A stretch of DNA of 64,000 bases from Macrocybe gigantea (Eukaryota > Basidiomycota > Agaricomycetes > Agaricales > Callistosporiaceae), in assembly GCA_011319805.1 (NCBI GenBank), contig SJRY01000266.1, forward strand, positions 372,001-436,000. Reading direction: 5' to 3'. Below are positions 12,690-25,400 of this stretch, piece by piece. The notes beneath the pieces are model-generated. The model saw only the letters and a list, made by a program, of their open reading frames with translations, had not been told where the DNA came from and did not search any database. The position numbers and the translations under genes were made by a program. Each line of letters opens with the position of its first letter. Position 1 is the stretch's first letter.

Positions 12690-13490
12690 TTTCATCGAAG
12701 CCGCCCTCGTGAACCGTCGTTCGTTCGACTGCGACGATAAAACGCGTCCTCCGGATACGTGAAACGAAGTCGAGCGAGTTCCAAACGAACTGTAGCAGCC
12801 AATTCGACGCTCGTACCAGGTTTGGTCGCATTTACCCATTCATTTGCCCATTCTGGTCTGTGAGTTCGTGGCCGCCGTGCACGATCAAAGGAATAACCCA
12901 CACGAGCCGCGGTGAACGCCTTTTATCAAGAGGTCCACGCCCCGTGTTAAAACCTGTCATTCACAGAAATTCTGCGAGAACGAGCGCACTGGCTTCTTGG
13001 GTTGAGCGGACGCCCATGGGGACCGTTATTGGCTGTCCCAGAAAATCGATTAGCCGCGTGCTCTTGACCCAAGTCAGATCCTGCTGGATGCCAGCACCTC
13101 TGAGACGAGCTCTGGCTTGAAGTAATCACCCCCATAATAAGCCCGAAAGTTGACGAGGGCAAGCAGAGAGGCGAGTTTCGAATGCAGAGCTGCGACGTCC
13201 TTTTCTTTGAATGGTGTCCAACCAATTTTCCTTCAAGAGCTTTCACTGAGACCCTTGCCTAACGCCTTTTGGTATCGTTGATTCCTTCATGGAGACGCGC
13301 TAATAACGCGAGGCGTCTCCTAGCTTCTTGCAGCCAGCCATCGGCAACTAGCTCGTGCCGTCGTCGCCGTCTTTGTACAGCCGGTGGGCATCTTCAAGAT
13401 CTTTTCGAGCGAATCGAATTCATTCGATCATACAGACACGCTCAGACTATCCAGAATTCGGTTCATGACATCGTTGGAGCCTGACAGACG
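12690..13490 (-). pseudogene. Decayed tandem copy of the ubiquitin-like-domain gene
   Basis: On the minus strand this stretch matches the intact gene at 14186-15191 block by block. LLQEARR-type helix sequence lies near 13300-13345, the segment opposite the intact gene's WALFKEKDIANLR near 13190-13230, RLIDFLGQPITVPMGV near 13010-13060, and PEWANEWVNATKPGTSVELA near 12780-12850. No continuous frame joins them: stops and at least one frame change (near 12850-12870) interrupt the copy. The order and spacing are those of the paralog, so a tandem duplication followed by decay is inferred. An active gene with extra introns is less likely. Confidence 0.6.
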
Positions 13491-14185
13491 GGGTTAGCAG
13501 ATACGAAGACAGGTGGCCCGTTAGGGATAAGCATTAGCAGTCCTTCCGAGATGTCAGAGAGTTCAAGCGCTCTTCAATAGTGAAAGAAAGATGCTGTGAA
13601 GACCTGTGATAACACAGACATGATGTGATGGCATTCCTTCACCAGAGTCGTATTCGCAGAACGTAGAGCCTGTATGATTAGCTCTGCGATAGGGAGTATA
13701 TAGAGTGCCTATAATGTGCGCGTCGTACCACTAAGTCTCGCATCGAAACCTTTGGACATCATCATTGGCCTTATCCTCATTGTCGATATACGGGGAATCA
13801 CCGACCACAGCCATTACTTGATCCGGTTCGCACCCACAGGCCACGACTGCCAGTCTGAGACTCGGCTTCTCAGTATCCAGAACCATAATAACCACTTTGG
13901 TGAACGCATTTTCGGTAAAAGAGCCTTGCGGAGATGGGAATGGCGTGTCGACCAAATACTGATAGTGCACCCTTCGGATAAGCTGGACGTGCGACTCATT
14001 CGTAGCCCAGAATTCGACCGGTTTATGAGTTTGTAGCTGCGGCAAAGGTCAACTGATTCATTCAGACGCAATACAAAGGAATAAATAATCATACTTCGGA
14101 CCATTGAAAGCGAGAGTGGCATCGCATCGAAGGCTAATCAAATAATCAGGTAGATTCGACCACTGGGAAGTTAGAAGAGTGATCT
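13491..14185. other. Unassigned stretch between the two ubiquitin-like copies
   Basis: About 700 bases. Open frames of about 100 codons run on both strands over 13716-14122, but none shows a motif or an obvious match to the flanking paralogs. May be remnant sequence left by the duplication. Confidence 0.35.
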
Positions 14186-15191
14186 TCACCACTCAATCGA
14201 CATCGACGCATTATGATCTGACTCTCTTTGGCACCGATGGCATTTGAACTGCAGTGATCTCGGAAGGCTTTGGCGGACGATAGCAGCCATTTCAACTGCC
14301 ATACCGGGCCTCACGGTCTTTCCCCAATCAGCTGGGCGAAGTACGTCCGCCCCCGCATCGCCTATCAATTCGAAGTCGCCGCGATCAATGAATGACTGTC
14401 CCAGGCGGTTGGTCGCAATTAGCTTGATATAACCCTCCATGCCCTATTACAGACAGCCAGGACATTAGCAAGAAATACCCATGCGGTGCCGGAGTGCACT
14501 AACCTCCCAAGTCGAGCAAACCAACATTGGGACGATGATCTGTTGCCCGAGAAGGTCAATCAGGTATATGCCATTACCAGGTCCGGTGTGCATCTGTGCA
14601 GGAATGGATTTGAGGACGCTCAGAATTTCCGCGGTGACAGTTTTGACGTGCGTCACTTCGTGTTGTAATGCGGTAGAGTTCCGATTGGATTGAGACGCCA
14701 TCTGGCTAAGAATAATAATCTCGCATGTCAAGTCCCAAATATCAGAACCAACGAAAAGGGACACTGAACGCAGTGGCGGTTTGCATATAGAGGACTAAAT
14801 TTTCTCTGTGACCCGCAAGTTTCATACGCAGGTTCGCGATGTCCTTTTCCTTGAACAATGCCCATCCAATTTTCCTCCAGGAGCTGCCCTTACCGCCCTT
14901 GCTCAACGCGTTTTGATACTTCTGAATCCCTTCGTGAAAGCGGTCCAGTAATGCAAGGCATCGGCGAGCTTCTTGCAGCAGGCCATCAGCAATCAGTGGA
15001 TTAATTGCCGTAGCCGTCACTGCACGATCGTTGGATATCTTTAACACCTTCGCGAGTGAGTCGAGCTCGTCGATTAGGAGCTGGTATTCATATGCTGCAC
15101 CCTGGCTGTCTCTGAGGGCATTGTAAATAGCCACGGCGAGGTTCGCTGCCGCGACGATGTCGCCGAAAGCGTTGAAGGTAATGGGAAACAT
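14186..15191 (-). CDS. Fungal N-terminal (STAND/SesA-like) plus ubiquitin-like domain protein
   Basis: Exon 1 (15191 down to about 14760) encodes an all-helical N-terminal domain (MFPITFNAFGDIVAAANLAV, ... LLQEARRCLALLDRFHEGI) of the kind found at the front of fungal STAND/NLR-like proteins. A clear intron between WE and GMEGYIKL (about 14443-14507) separates the two halves of a ubiquitin-like domain: YLIDLLGQQIIVPMLVCSTW, then LIGDAGADVLRPADWGKTV and RPGMAVEMAAIVRQ. The protein ends with a CxxC-containing tail (FKCHRCQRES). Such proteins are common and expanded in agaricomycetes and are thought to act in recognition or signalling; the specific role is unknown. The start lies 158 bp from the divergent ORC6 start. 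Confidence 0.7.
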
Positions 15192-15349
15192 TGAAAAAGG
15201 ACTTTGAGACTTGCAAGCGCCGACATTCAGGAACTAATCAGAACAGCATGCCAAATGCAGTCGCGGACGGGATAGTGTGTGACGTGACAGGGCATAACAC
15301 GACGCGACACCGTGACGCGGCTGTTCAACGCGTCTTAACTGCGTCTATC
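15192..15349. promoter_or_regulatory. Short divergent promoter with an MCB-like box before ORC6
   Basis: Only 158 bp separate the two start codons. The sequence ACGCGT, the MluI cell-cycle box recognised by MBF in yeasts, lies at 15328-15333, with two further GACGCG half matches at about 15301-15319. MBF drives G1/S genes, so a link to ORC6 is plausible. The box is close to the ATG and could be transcribed leader instead. Confidence 0.4.
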
Positions 15350-16841
15350 ATGTCACCGAACGACAAGCTCCTCCAGAACATCTGTCGCCATCCAGATACA
15401 CTTGGGAAGGCCCATCAAACTCTCCGTCTTGCGCAGAAGAGAACGGGACCTGGTTCTGGCTATGAATTGGGTGCGTTTACCTCAGGTCTGCCAGCTGTAT
15501 GCGCTTATATCGCCTCAAAACAGTAAGCAGCGTAGTTTTCTTCCTTGCATCATCTTACCACTTATATTGGCTACAATTCTTAGACTGAACAACAACGACG
15601 TAACTCGGGACCAAGCGCAGAACGCGTCGTGCTTGAAACCATCAGATTTCAACAAGGTCTTTCACCTCGTTCAGGCCGCGATCGGGGACGACGTAACGAT
15701 GCGTCCTGGAAAGAAAGTTGATTACACAGTCCTGAATACGAGATATCAACCTCCTGTGGATTCTGAGCGACTCGTTGATTGGGCAAAGGCGGTGGAGCGT
15801 GCGCTTCTGCAGAGCGATAATCGGTTCAACCCTGATAGTTCTCTCGTGAAATGCGCTATTTTCTATTGGGTGTGCAATGTTGTCACGGTAGGCCTTGAAA
15901 TCGACGCATGGTCATGGTTAGCTATTTAACCTCACAAACTAACGCAGGCTAAAAGTCTCATGCCACTGGAGCTTTTCGCAGAACAGAACAAACTGCAATA
16001 CAAGTCTCTCTCAAAACATATTGACAGGATATCCAGCGTCTGTTCATCATTGAAAGCTCGAATTCAAAACGAGACGAGATCCCGACCATCTTCACCGGTC
16101 AAACCTCCTCTTCTCACAACGCCTCGGCGGTCACCAAGGAAGGCTTCTCTTCGGCCGTTGCCCACTCGCGACTCTCCAACGAAACGCAAGGCTGAGGCCG
16201 TCGCGGAACCAGAGCAGGAGAGGCCCGACAATAATAGCCGAGAAAATGATATGACCGTGGACGTAGATATGCTCGACGCGGACGAGACAGCTGCTCCCGA
16301 GACGCCCTCAAAAAAGCGAAGGTTGGCTCAAGATGCCAGCACCCCGTTGGTGTATTCTAGACAGCTGGCTGTCTCGCCATCGAAGCCGAAGGCGATCTTT
16401 CCTCCTTCGGCATCCCCTGCCAAGTCTCTGGCTTTATGGAATGCGCGCGGGCGAGATGGCGCAAAGCTAGATGATCCTGGTGAACCAGAGACGCCACGTC
16501 GAACTCGGAGGAACACGCGTGCAACGACGTCGGCCCGACGAATGAGCATTGCTTCGCCCTCTCCAGTCCGAGACGTTGTGATGCGCGACATCGTTTCACC
16601 TGCTTTCGATGACGACAATGAGGAGGAAGACCTGCATCCCCCGCCGCGCCGGCGTTTCCGGCCTGTGTATCTCGACTACAAACAATGGTACAGTCGAGAT
16701 CCTCGGCTCGATCGTCTCTGGAAAGAGATAGAGAAGCAACAACAACAGAAACAATCGCTGCGTGTGAAGGCCGCTTCGGGCCAGAAACAGCCTATCACCT
16801 ATGGCTCACCTAGAAAAGCGAAACGAACCCCGGGATTTTAG
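15350..16841 (+). CDS. ORC6: Origin recognition complex subunit 6
   Basis: Three exons (15350-15522, 15584-15887, 15948-16841) join in phase to give 456 aa. The N-terminus (MSPNDKLLQNICRHPDTLGK ... GSGYELGAFTSGLPAVCAYI) is the cyclin-box-like fold typical of fungal ORC6. A second helical block follows (LVDWAKAVERALL). The middle is a basic, Ser/Pro-rich linker with CDK-type sites (SPVKPP, TPRRSPRK, SPTKRK). The C-terminus has the conserved short segment YLDYKQWYSRDPRLDRLW. ORC6 is part of the complex that loads MCM helicases at origins. Nuclear; probably regulated through CDK phosphorylation of the linker. Start chosen at the first ATG that leads straight into the conserved region; an earlier in-frame ATG at 15245 would add an unconserved leader. 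Confidence 0.85.
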
Positions 16842-17180
16842 CGCTTTTGTACTTTGACATATGCTCTGCCATTATTCTCATACTTTGTTACATGAATGTG
16901 TATTATTACTAGACCTTGTTATTATATGTACCTGTATGTACAATGGCATGACCACCATCACTGCAGATGCACTTCACAGACATGAGATAAAGATACGTAG
17001 AGTCAGTTTTTCTACTGTTACAGACAGCCTTCGTCACCGACATGCATTCCAGAGCCAAAGCCAACGTATAAAGCAAAAAAAGAAAAATTCGCGCAAGCGA
17101 GAGAATGATATATCAGGAGGAAGGGGTAGGGGAAGCCGAGTATGAGGGTATGATACACCAGTTTATATGGAGAATCCGCT

Positions 17181-18874
17181 CTAAAATGTGTTGGCCCAAG
17201 CCTCGACGTCAACGTTCGATGCTTTGGCCTGCTGAATCCAAGGATGATTCTGACAGCCAAAAACCTCATCAAAATGGATCCAAAAATGACGAAAAATGAA
17301 CCCACCAAGAGATCTTTCGGCGTCCTTCTGGCGTCTGGGTCCTTCAGCAAACAACTATCCACGAAGTCCTCCGCGTCCTTCGGGAATCGACCCTCGGGAG
17401 TGAGCCTCGGCGCTGGCTCGTTCACGATGTGTTGCAGTAGCTCCAGGATGCTCATCGTCATCCCGCCGCCTTGCAAGCTGACACCCCTGCTCTTACGCTT
17501 GTCCTTCTTCTGCATCGCGCTTGTCCGCTTTGGTCGCGGAGGGGGTAGTCCAATCTGAAGCGAGCCTGGACGCGCTGGGGAGAGCGTGTTCTCAAAGTCG
17601 GAGAGGTCAGAATCGTCAGAGGATGATTCGGCGAAGGGAAACCGTCCTAGGGCGAGTTCGATCAGGGATATGCCAAGGGACCATACATCGGATTTGACGG
17701 TGTACTGGGCTCCTTGTATTCGCTCAGGCTAGATTAATCCAGGGCATATCAGCAACGACCAAAAGATACTGCAAACCAAGTACATACGCTCATGTATGTG
17801 GAGGTGCCAACGAACGTGTCAGCGATTGAATTGATTAGCTCGCCCGACACGCCAAAGTCACATATTTTGATCTCTCCTCGTGAATTGCACAGGATATTTG
17901 ATGGCTTGATGTCTGCGACGAGTAAATTGAAACGAAATGGCAGATAAGTCGTCGAATCAATGATAGTCACGTGTAGAAGCACAACGAGGAAGACATACCA
18001 CGGTGAATGATGCGGTGGATATCATAGAGATACGTCAAACCTTCAAGGACAGCCAAGGCAACCTGTCCTACGATGTCGATGTCGATGGCGCCTATTTTCT
18101 TATATATGCCGTCGAGGGAGCCTTTGTCCATGAATTCCATGCATATGCAAATATTAGGGTCGGCCAGGAAGCCCCCCAGAATGAGATGATATATTTCGAC
18201 TTGCAATCATGCATGATCTGAAGTTCCCGCAGTATTTGCTTGCGTACTGATGGTTTTGCGTCGATAAGCACGTTCTGAGGGAATTGTTGTGTTCCACACG
18301 GAAATTCAGAGTGGGCGGTCAATGTATGTGAGTCAGAGTATAACAGTGGTTAGAAAGAATCCCTCGATCGCGGAGAAAAATGCTTCACCTTCTTGGCCAT
18401 GATGGTTCCCGTAGGCACATGTTCGACTTTCTTCACACTTCCACCGTTACCCTGCCCTAGCTCTTGCAGGTCCTTGAGATCCTCGTTCCGCAGGTCAAAC
18501 TTGATCTCCGCATTCATATCGAGATTCGCGAGCGTGTTTGAAAGGGTGGCATGGTATGTATTGCGTCGTGTCGTCGCAGATGGAGAGGCGGTGTTGGGCG
18601 CGGAACCAGGTCCGTTGCTTACGACCACAAGGCCACCAGAGTCTTGCTCGACGGTGGGCACGACGCCACTTAACGATGGGATCTTTGGGGCCTTGAGCGT
18701 CATGGGTGGGGGCCTCTTTTTCCCGGCGGGCGGTGCTATCGTCGGCGCCTGCCTGACAGCGAGTGGTTCTGGTTCTGGGGGCGGTGGAGGTGGCTGGGTG
18801 GCTTTGACTGAGAGCTGAAGTGCCTTGAAATTGCGCTTTTTGCGAATGGGCGAGATTGGAGACAACGCTGACAT
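17181..18874 (-). CDS. MAP kinase kinase, Ste7/Fuz7 type
   Basis: Dual-specificity kinase of the pheromone/filamentation MAPK cascade. The N-terminus ([20 protein letters not shown]) is Pro-rich and basic, suiting a MAPK docking region. Kinase motifs in order: [18 protein letters not shown] (Gly loop), MAKK (VAIK-like Lys), [13 protein letters not shown] (catalytic loop, split by an intron), ICDFGVSG (DFG), [19 protein letters not shown] (activation segment with the Ser/Thr pair), [20 protein letters not shown], and the C-terminal [20 protein letters not shown]. Between KYIISF and [13 protein letters not shown] one base is missing inside a run of six C (18172-18177 on the plus strand); seven would restore the frame. 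The kinase is otherwise complete, so this is probably a sequencing error. An upstream short exon is possible because the frame stays open to 18982 without an ATG. Confidence 0.9.
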
Positions 18875-20354
18875 GGCCGACGTAGCGAACGACGATGGTC
18901 GGTTGTTGGTGGACGTGCTGTTCGACGGAGGAGCGGCACTGTTTGATCGACAGTATTTATTTGAGTGGAAGCACGTGGCCAAGTGTCAACAACTCTGCCC
19001 TCCCCTCCACCTCCTCTCTTTTTCAACTCATCACGATGTCTGTCATGGAAACTCGCCCTAACGACAGCGTACTCTCGCTCTTGTTCTCCAAGTTCGTAAT
19101 CCTGATCTTACTACACAGATGTCGTACTTTCATCAGGGCTCTTTGATCGGTCAAAGTATAGCTGTCAGCGATTCCGATATGCACTGACTTTATAGTTCTC
19201 ATTGGGCCCAGCAAGACTGCTTCTAATTTTGTGTACAATAAACACATGAGGTTTGTGGGAGTTCTGGATATCTATGTGCTCCGCAACGGAAATCATGGTC
19301 ATTCACAGCCTGTTTCTCGACCTAAAAAAAGTGCTGCGAAGCTGACGGATGTGCCGTCTTGATCAGAACCATCCATAGATTTTTGTAAGTTGCGGCATTG
19401 CCGAACCGCACACATGATTCCGAGGTCCCACTGTTCTGGTACGGTTGCGTATCCTCAAGCTGTACACTATCAATACGTTCCCGGTCAACTGTGTCGAGAG
19501 CGTAACTAGGTGGCGACCATCAGTCCTTGTATTCTCCGTCGTCAGTGATTCGTTTAAGAACCTACGCCCACTTGACGAAACCTTGGAAGTTATGACCCCT
19601 CTGTCAATAGAGGCATGTTTATCATCCGGCTTTGTGGTGTAGGGTCAAACTCACAAACTGCCGCTTTTGTTCCTAGGCCCTTTGATGCACATCAGGGAAG
19701 GAATAGAAACGAAAATGTTGATACCCCCCTGAGAGGAACTGCTCGCCTCCGTTGCACCTCTCATCGCTGTCCATGGTTTGAATTGACTGAATTGCTCACG
19801 TGACGTGACGAGACGCGCCTCTGTCGCGAAGTATCGGCGTACAGTACATCAGGAAAGCGAAAGAATGTAGGTAAAGATTTTAATTTTTTCTGCTGGTTTT
19901 GATGATACCATATTATACCATATTGATGCCTCAGCAGTCGTACAATGTCGACCCTCAGGATCATAACTACTTATATCGACCTTTCGGATTTCCTGATGAC
20001 TAGCAATCCTTGGTACACGGTCAACTTTGAACAACGTCCGAGCGGTCGGCATCCAGTTCTCGATTAGGATTGTCATAACCTGTCTACCATTGAGTTAGAT
20101 ATGCATATGTCAAGGTTTATGTACCTTGTATATATGTCATCTATTTTTATTCCATCCAGATCAATTAGGGCCCGTCTCCTGCATCAAAGTACGCAAGGTT
20201 ACGTACTCTGAATAGGAGGACCCTGCCATGATCTGTGGGACATTTGCCACTGCCAACGCCAGCACATCTTTGCATTCTTCATTCTCCGACCGTTCCATCA
20301 AGCGGCTCAGATGGCGGACAGCCCAGACCTTTCTGAAAAGGTGGTTTATGAACA
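18875..20354. other. Gene-free interval of about 1.5 kb
   Basis: A TATTTAT-type A/T box (18954-18960, plus strand) could serve the MAPKK. The remainder has only short frames without motifs on either strand. Confidence 0.4.
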
Positions 20355-21667
20355 ATGGACCATGCTCATTGTGAGGATTGCATCATGTTTGTCGGTTCCG
20401 TGCTTCGCTTCATGAGTCCATGTCTGACGATAGTCCTCATAGGTGGTGCTCTCTTCCTTCACGTCTGGGAATGGGCGTCATACTGGACGACCGAGTATCG
20501 AGTCTTCTGGACGTGCGCGGTCACTGATGATTATGGTGGATCAGGAATGCACTCACTGACCTTTACGAATTAATTCAGACGGCCAAGCTCGCGTGTGGTA
20601 AGGTGGCCATATTATACTTCAAGATATCTTGGCGTGCTTGTCCAGATGTATGTTCAAAGCAAATCTGCCAGCCGGGTCGCGGTCTGGTCTGGGTCTTCCT
20701 CACTGTCCTTGCAGCTGCGATATCATCCTTATGACCTGGGTTCATTCGATGGCCTCTGTGCCAAGAACCGTCTGCATTGCATGGTATAGTTTTCAAATTT
20801 TTACGTCCGTAGTATTTGTGGTGCTGCTTGAAATCACCATGTCCCAACGACGTGAGTATTCTTTCTGAGGCGGCTTGACATACACGACTCAGAACGCAAA
20901 TGTCACCGCAGTATACGGCCTTTATAAGAAAGATCCAAGAATAGCCAGGTCTTGCGTTCTCCTGATCACCTGTGGTGCTGTCTCTCAATGGGCTTTGGGG
21001 CATTATCCTTGAGGAAAGGTGAATACTCTGACGGATGCGTGCCGGGCTCACACTGGGGCGGACTGGAAGCGGCTGGTTCTTCGTAAGTGGTATGTCAGCA
21101 TTGCACATCCTTGCACGTTCTCAATCTTTTTACCGAATCCGTAGAGCTGCACAGTCCGGAACGCTAGCAATCCTATGGATGCTCCTCTTCCACAAACGTC
21201 GGCAGAGAAGCATGTCAGGTTTCACGTTTGTGATTAAAGATGTTCCGTCTATATTCGCTATCTTGCCAAGTGAGCCAGTTTTATTCCTTCCACCGGGTTC
21301 CCACAATGACAGCGCTTATGTTCCCAGTCATCGCAGGAGTAGCTTTTGACAACATCCTCGTAATGGAAAGGAACACGTATTTCGATACGGCGAAACTCCC
21401 GCTCGCCATTTTCCCGTAAGAGCATCTTTCATCGGTAGAAATTTCGACGGTTCAGGGTCATCGCTTCTATAGGTTTTATATCACATTTATAAACACTGCG
21501 GTAACCAGGCTATTTGCTGATCAGTTGACGTTCGGTTTGCTGATTGTCTCGCGATGCAGAACTGCAGGCAGATTGTCGATATGGAGGACTCTAGAGAACG
21601 AGAGGGTGCACTAGAGTTACAGGGACTTGATGGCAGTGACGTCGGTATTGAAGAGGATGCTGATTGA
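20355..21667 (+). CDS. Putative multi-span membrane protein (DUF6533-like), model incomplete
   Basis: Several hydrophobic segments run in order on the plus strand but in different frames: MSPCLTIVLIGGALFLHV with EWASYWTTEYRVFW, KVAILYF and RYLGVLVQMYVQ, FQIFTSVVFVVLLEITM then VYGLYKKDPRIA, LTALMFPVIAGVAFDNILVM, and FYITFINTAVTRLFADQLTF. The order resembles the 7-TM proteins with an N-terminal DUF6533 segment that are abundant in agaricomycetes (a Trp/Glu-rich opening, a lysine-valine hydrophobic helix, then an RVYALY-like motif after the third helix). Splice borders could not all be fixed. At least one frame change near 20625 suggests either sequence error or decay. Function unknown. Confidence 0.35.
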
Positions 21668-22436
21668 GACATTAAACTGTATTGTTGCTCACGGATGAGT
21701 CCTCCTGAAATTGGAGGCTAGGTTAACGATCTGCATGAAAAGCTGCTCGTGGCTAATATTGGAGCCATTTAACACTGACCCCTACACCATGGCGGCGACC
21801 ATCTTAGAAACTTAGTATGAACCATGACAATGACTTGAAGCATTACGTGCCACACAAACTGTATGCTATATATTGCAATAAGGAAAAGAATGTAATGCGA
21901 GTTCATAAAAGAGGTCAATGAATGCTGCCCGCTCTACTGGACCAGCCAGAGGAGCCTTTGGGTCCATCAATGAATAAGTAGCAATCGCATATCCTGAAGG
22001 AGAAGGAAAGCGGTGGCGTCCGGGTCACTACATTGCGACACCTGTATACGCAACTTCGTCCTCGTCATGTTCCTTGACTGGCGGTGTGACCTCACTATGT
22101 GACGGGGCGGGTTCTTCCCGGCGACGCACGTCAATCTGTTGAGCAGGGCGAGGTGCCCTCGGGTGGTCGGCGACGCAAGCTTCGTTGCAGGGGGTGTAGA
22201 TGGCAGACCGGGCGAGGTGGTACTTCCGGGGGACGTCACGCTTATCGAGGGCGCAGCCGTGGGCATCACCAGTGCCCGAGGTGTTGGCGGTTCCGCATGG
22301 TTGGCATCACTGGTGTCCTGTTGCTGCTGTTGCTTCAGGTCCAGCTGTACCGCATCCCTCCTTGGGATCTCTGGGCCAGCAGCTTGTCCTGAGGTTTGCG
22401 ATAACTCGGTCGGGGACGTCGTGAGCACCGAACCTG
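21668..22436. other. Intergenic stretch or continued AVL9 tail
   Basis: On the minus strand a frame from 22458 to 21967 encodes a Pro/Thr/Gln-rich sequence that could continue the AVL9 tail if an intron or one-base shift lies near 22440-22480. Nothing else is seen. Confidence 0.35.
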
Positions 22437-25400
22437 TCATCGTCTTCCTTGCAGACACGCGTTATTAGCAGCCGAATTATCCACGAACGCCTGTCCGTTC
22501 GCCGCAGCCGCGGTGACAGGAGCGCCTTGGTTTATGCTCTGCTCCTCCTGTTGCTGCGCTGGTGCCGCGGTCGCGTGAGGCAACGTAAACTTTGATGTGC
22601 GCGAGCTCAGGAAAGAACCGATGCCTGCGCCCCATGACGACAGACTGGGTCGCGATGGACTCGCCGCGGCGGGCGGCTCTTGTTGCTGCTGTCGCTGCGA
22701 CTGGGCAGGGGCATCCATAGACGACATGGACGAGATTGACGCGTGTCGTGTCATGAACGACTTTATACCAGCAAGAGGGGTGGACAGCTGCGCGGGTATT
22801 TCGGGTGTATGAGGGCTGTTGTTTTCGGCGTCGGACTTGGACACATCAACGGTAGTGCTCGAGCCAGTCGTGTTCTTGCAAGCCTCAGTCGTGTTCGTCG
22901 AGGCGATGCTTTCTTCGCGACGCACGTTCCACCGCTCGCGCACGCCTTCGACCGCTTTGAAAAAGTTGGTGGAGCCAACAGACCACGCGCTGGCCACGGC
23001 TTCGCGGGCAGGCGCCAATTGTTGGTCGAGTTTGAGGTCTTGGATGCCTTCCTGAAGACGGAGGCCAAAATCAGCCACGACGGAGGGTTTTTGGCTGCAG
23101 GGATGTCTAGCACAACACGCGTGTCAAAGGCTAATTCAACGAATCACGCGCTTGGAACGTGCGTACCTGGGTTCAACGATGTCGAAAATCGTAGGATCAG
23201 TGATGCGGTCCCACACTTCAAAGGCATTCGTCTTCTTAAACTCGGATATCCAAAGAGGGTTGAAGTCTTCCGTCGAGTTTGGATATCCGCCTAGATCGCG
23301 CATGTCAGCATGTAATGTACGGTGGCCCTACCGACAAACCTGTTCCTGTGATAATGACGCCATTGACTTCGCCTTTGGAGACAAAGTCTTGATACTTGAC
23401 GGATGATAGAGCGGCAAATATATATTCTTCAAACTATCCCGCTCAGGAAAGAATGATAATCATACGAGGGAATTAATTCACCTTGCTTCGCAAATAGTCG
23501 TCGCTGCCTTTGAATCTGCACGCCAAGTTACAATAAGATAAGCAACATGTCAACTCAAGCAGCCACTTACTGAAAAGCTTGTTTAGGATTTGCATCATCC
23601 CATCCCTCCTTCACATCATTAACAATATCATCCATCCATTTTCTATCTGCTGGTGTCAAGCCGGCCGATCGCTCCAACTTCGCGTCGTGATACTCAAAAG
23701 ACCCGGTCTCCAGCTAAAAAAAAAAAAAGGAATTCGACACCGAGTCTAAAATGCTCACTTTTTTGGCATACTCACATTTACAAGCAGGTCAATGTCTTTT
23801 TGCTGGGCCAAAATAGAGTTAGTGCTTCCGCATAGCCAACTCTTAGTTTCGACTAGCAGGTCCAGTTGTTGTAGGGGAATGTATGGCTGGAAAAAGGCGT
23901 CCTGACATACATTAATGAACCCAAAAAATCAGTGAATTCATAGATGACAGGTCACACAAATGCGGTTAACCTTTCCGAATATGTCAAGCGGCAAGCCCAT
24001 ATACGCCATCATGCTTTTGGAGTCTGACGTTTTGAGCGACGTTGGCCGAGACAGTGTCGGTGCTCTCGACGCCAGAGGTGGGGATCCACAATCCTCGAGC
24101 GTTTGCAAGAGGCCTGCGATGGCGATAACGTCAAAAATAAGTCAAATCTTTCGTGGAAGTGTTATGACCTGGTAGGAGCGAAATGAGGGAGTATTGATAG
24201 GTGCATAGCCGCTCCACTGGATGACCGTAAAACATTATCTGAATGATTAACGAGATATTGACAGTGGTCCGACTAGACAGCAGAAATCACGACGTTACCC
24301 TTTTCTGGAGTATCAATGCTTTGACTAATGTCAGCGTCTTATGGCGGAACGTGTGCACTAGCTCTCGTCTGGACATAGTGTCGTGTGATTATCGAGGACT
24401 GCAACGCCGGAAAGCCTAAATAGGTGACTTACAGGCTTGTTCCTGTCGAATGTATAAGAAACCGCCGGGTCACGAAAGAGAGCATCTCTCACCAATGTAG
24501 AGCCCGCTCTCCGTTAGCTGACCTCGTATAGAATGCTCCAAGGAGTTGGCAAAGTCTTCAAGAATCGTGGAGTCGGTAAAGTCTCTGTCGAAAGTTAGAA
24601 TGAATCGAAGCGATGAATTCGGAGAGGTACTTCTGATTAAACAAAGCGGTCGTGACGACGCCAAGTTTTGCGCTAAGCCAGCGATGTGAATGGTATGGAT
24701 TTCCAGGAAAAATTAGAGAGTGGAGTGTACCGTATGGGACCGAATATCGGTTTGGATGCTAGTACAACGACAGCCTTTTGCACAATCGAACGCGTGACAT
24801 CATCACCCTTGACGAGTAATGCCGACGCAGCTATTTGCTGATTGCACCTGCTCAAGCATCACATAAACGCGTCAGGACGATGTAATTGTCTGGTGCCCTT
24901 ACGAAATCCCGAATATAGTGGTTGGATTAGGCCCTGAAGGTACGATATGGAAATAGGAGTAGTCTTCGGCACTCTGACATATCGTTATTGCTGCGAGACC
25001 ACGGACGAATCTTGGGAAGACATACCAGATGAGCACCATCTGGAAGAGCAAGGAAAGGCAGTATCTTGGCCACTTCTTCATTTTCTAGTATCTCTCCTTT
25101 AGAGTACTCTATTCGAGGGCCAATCTATTGCACCTTCAAGGGTTAAACACGAGACCAAAAGTGAACAAGTTGTTTGTACCAGATGATTGAAATCGACCAG
25201 TGCAATGCCTAGGATAAGCGGGCCATTCGGAGGCTTGATGATCAGGGATTCCGGTCGGGTCTTCCTTGACGAGCCGGAAGCAAATGATGCGATCGACATC
25301 CTGTCATCTCTATCTGGGACCGAGGGCGGATAAGTAGCAAGCGGGCTGGCTTCCACCTCTTTCGGTTCCTCATACACGGAGGGTGCTGCGGAAGTACTGG

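Noticed and set aside
13731..14045. Minus-strand 104-codon frame as a separate gene
   Set aside because: No motif, no splice partner and an equally long frame on the other strand; left as unassigned.
17018..17515. Independent 165-codon minus-strand gene
   Set aside because: It is the C-terminal kinase exon of the MAPKK read through its last intron and stop.
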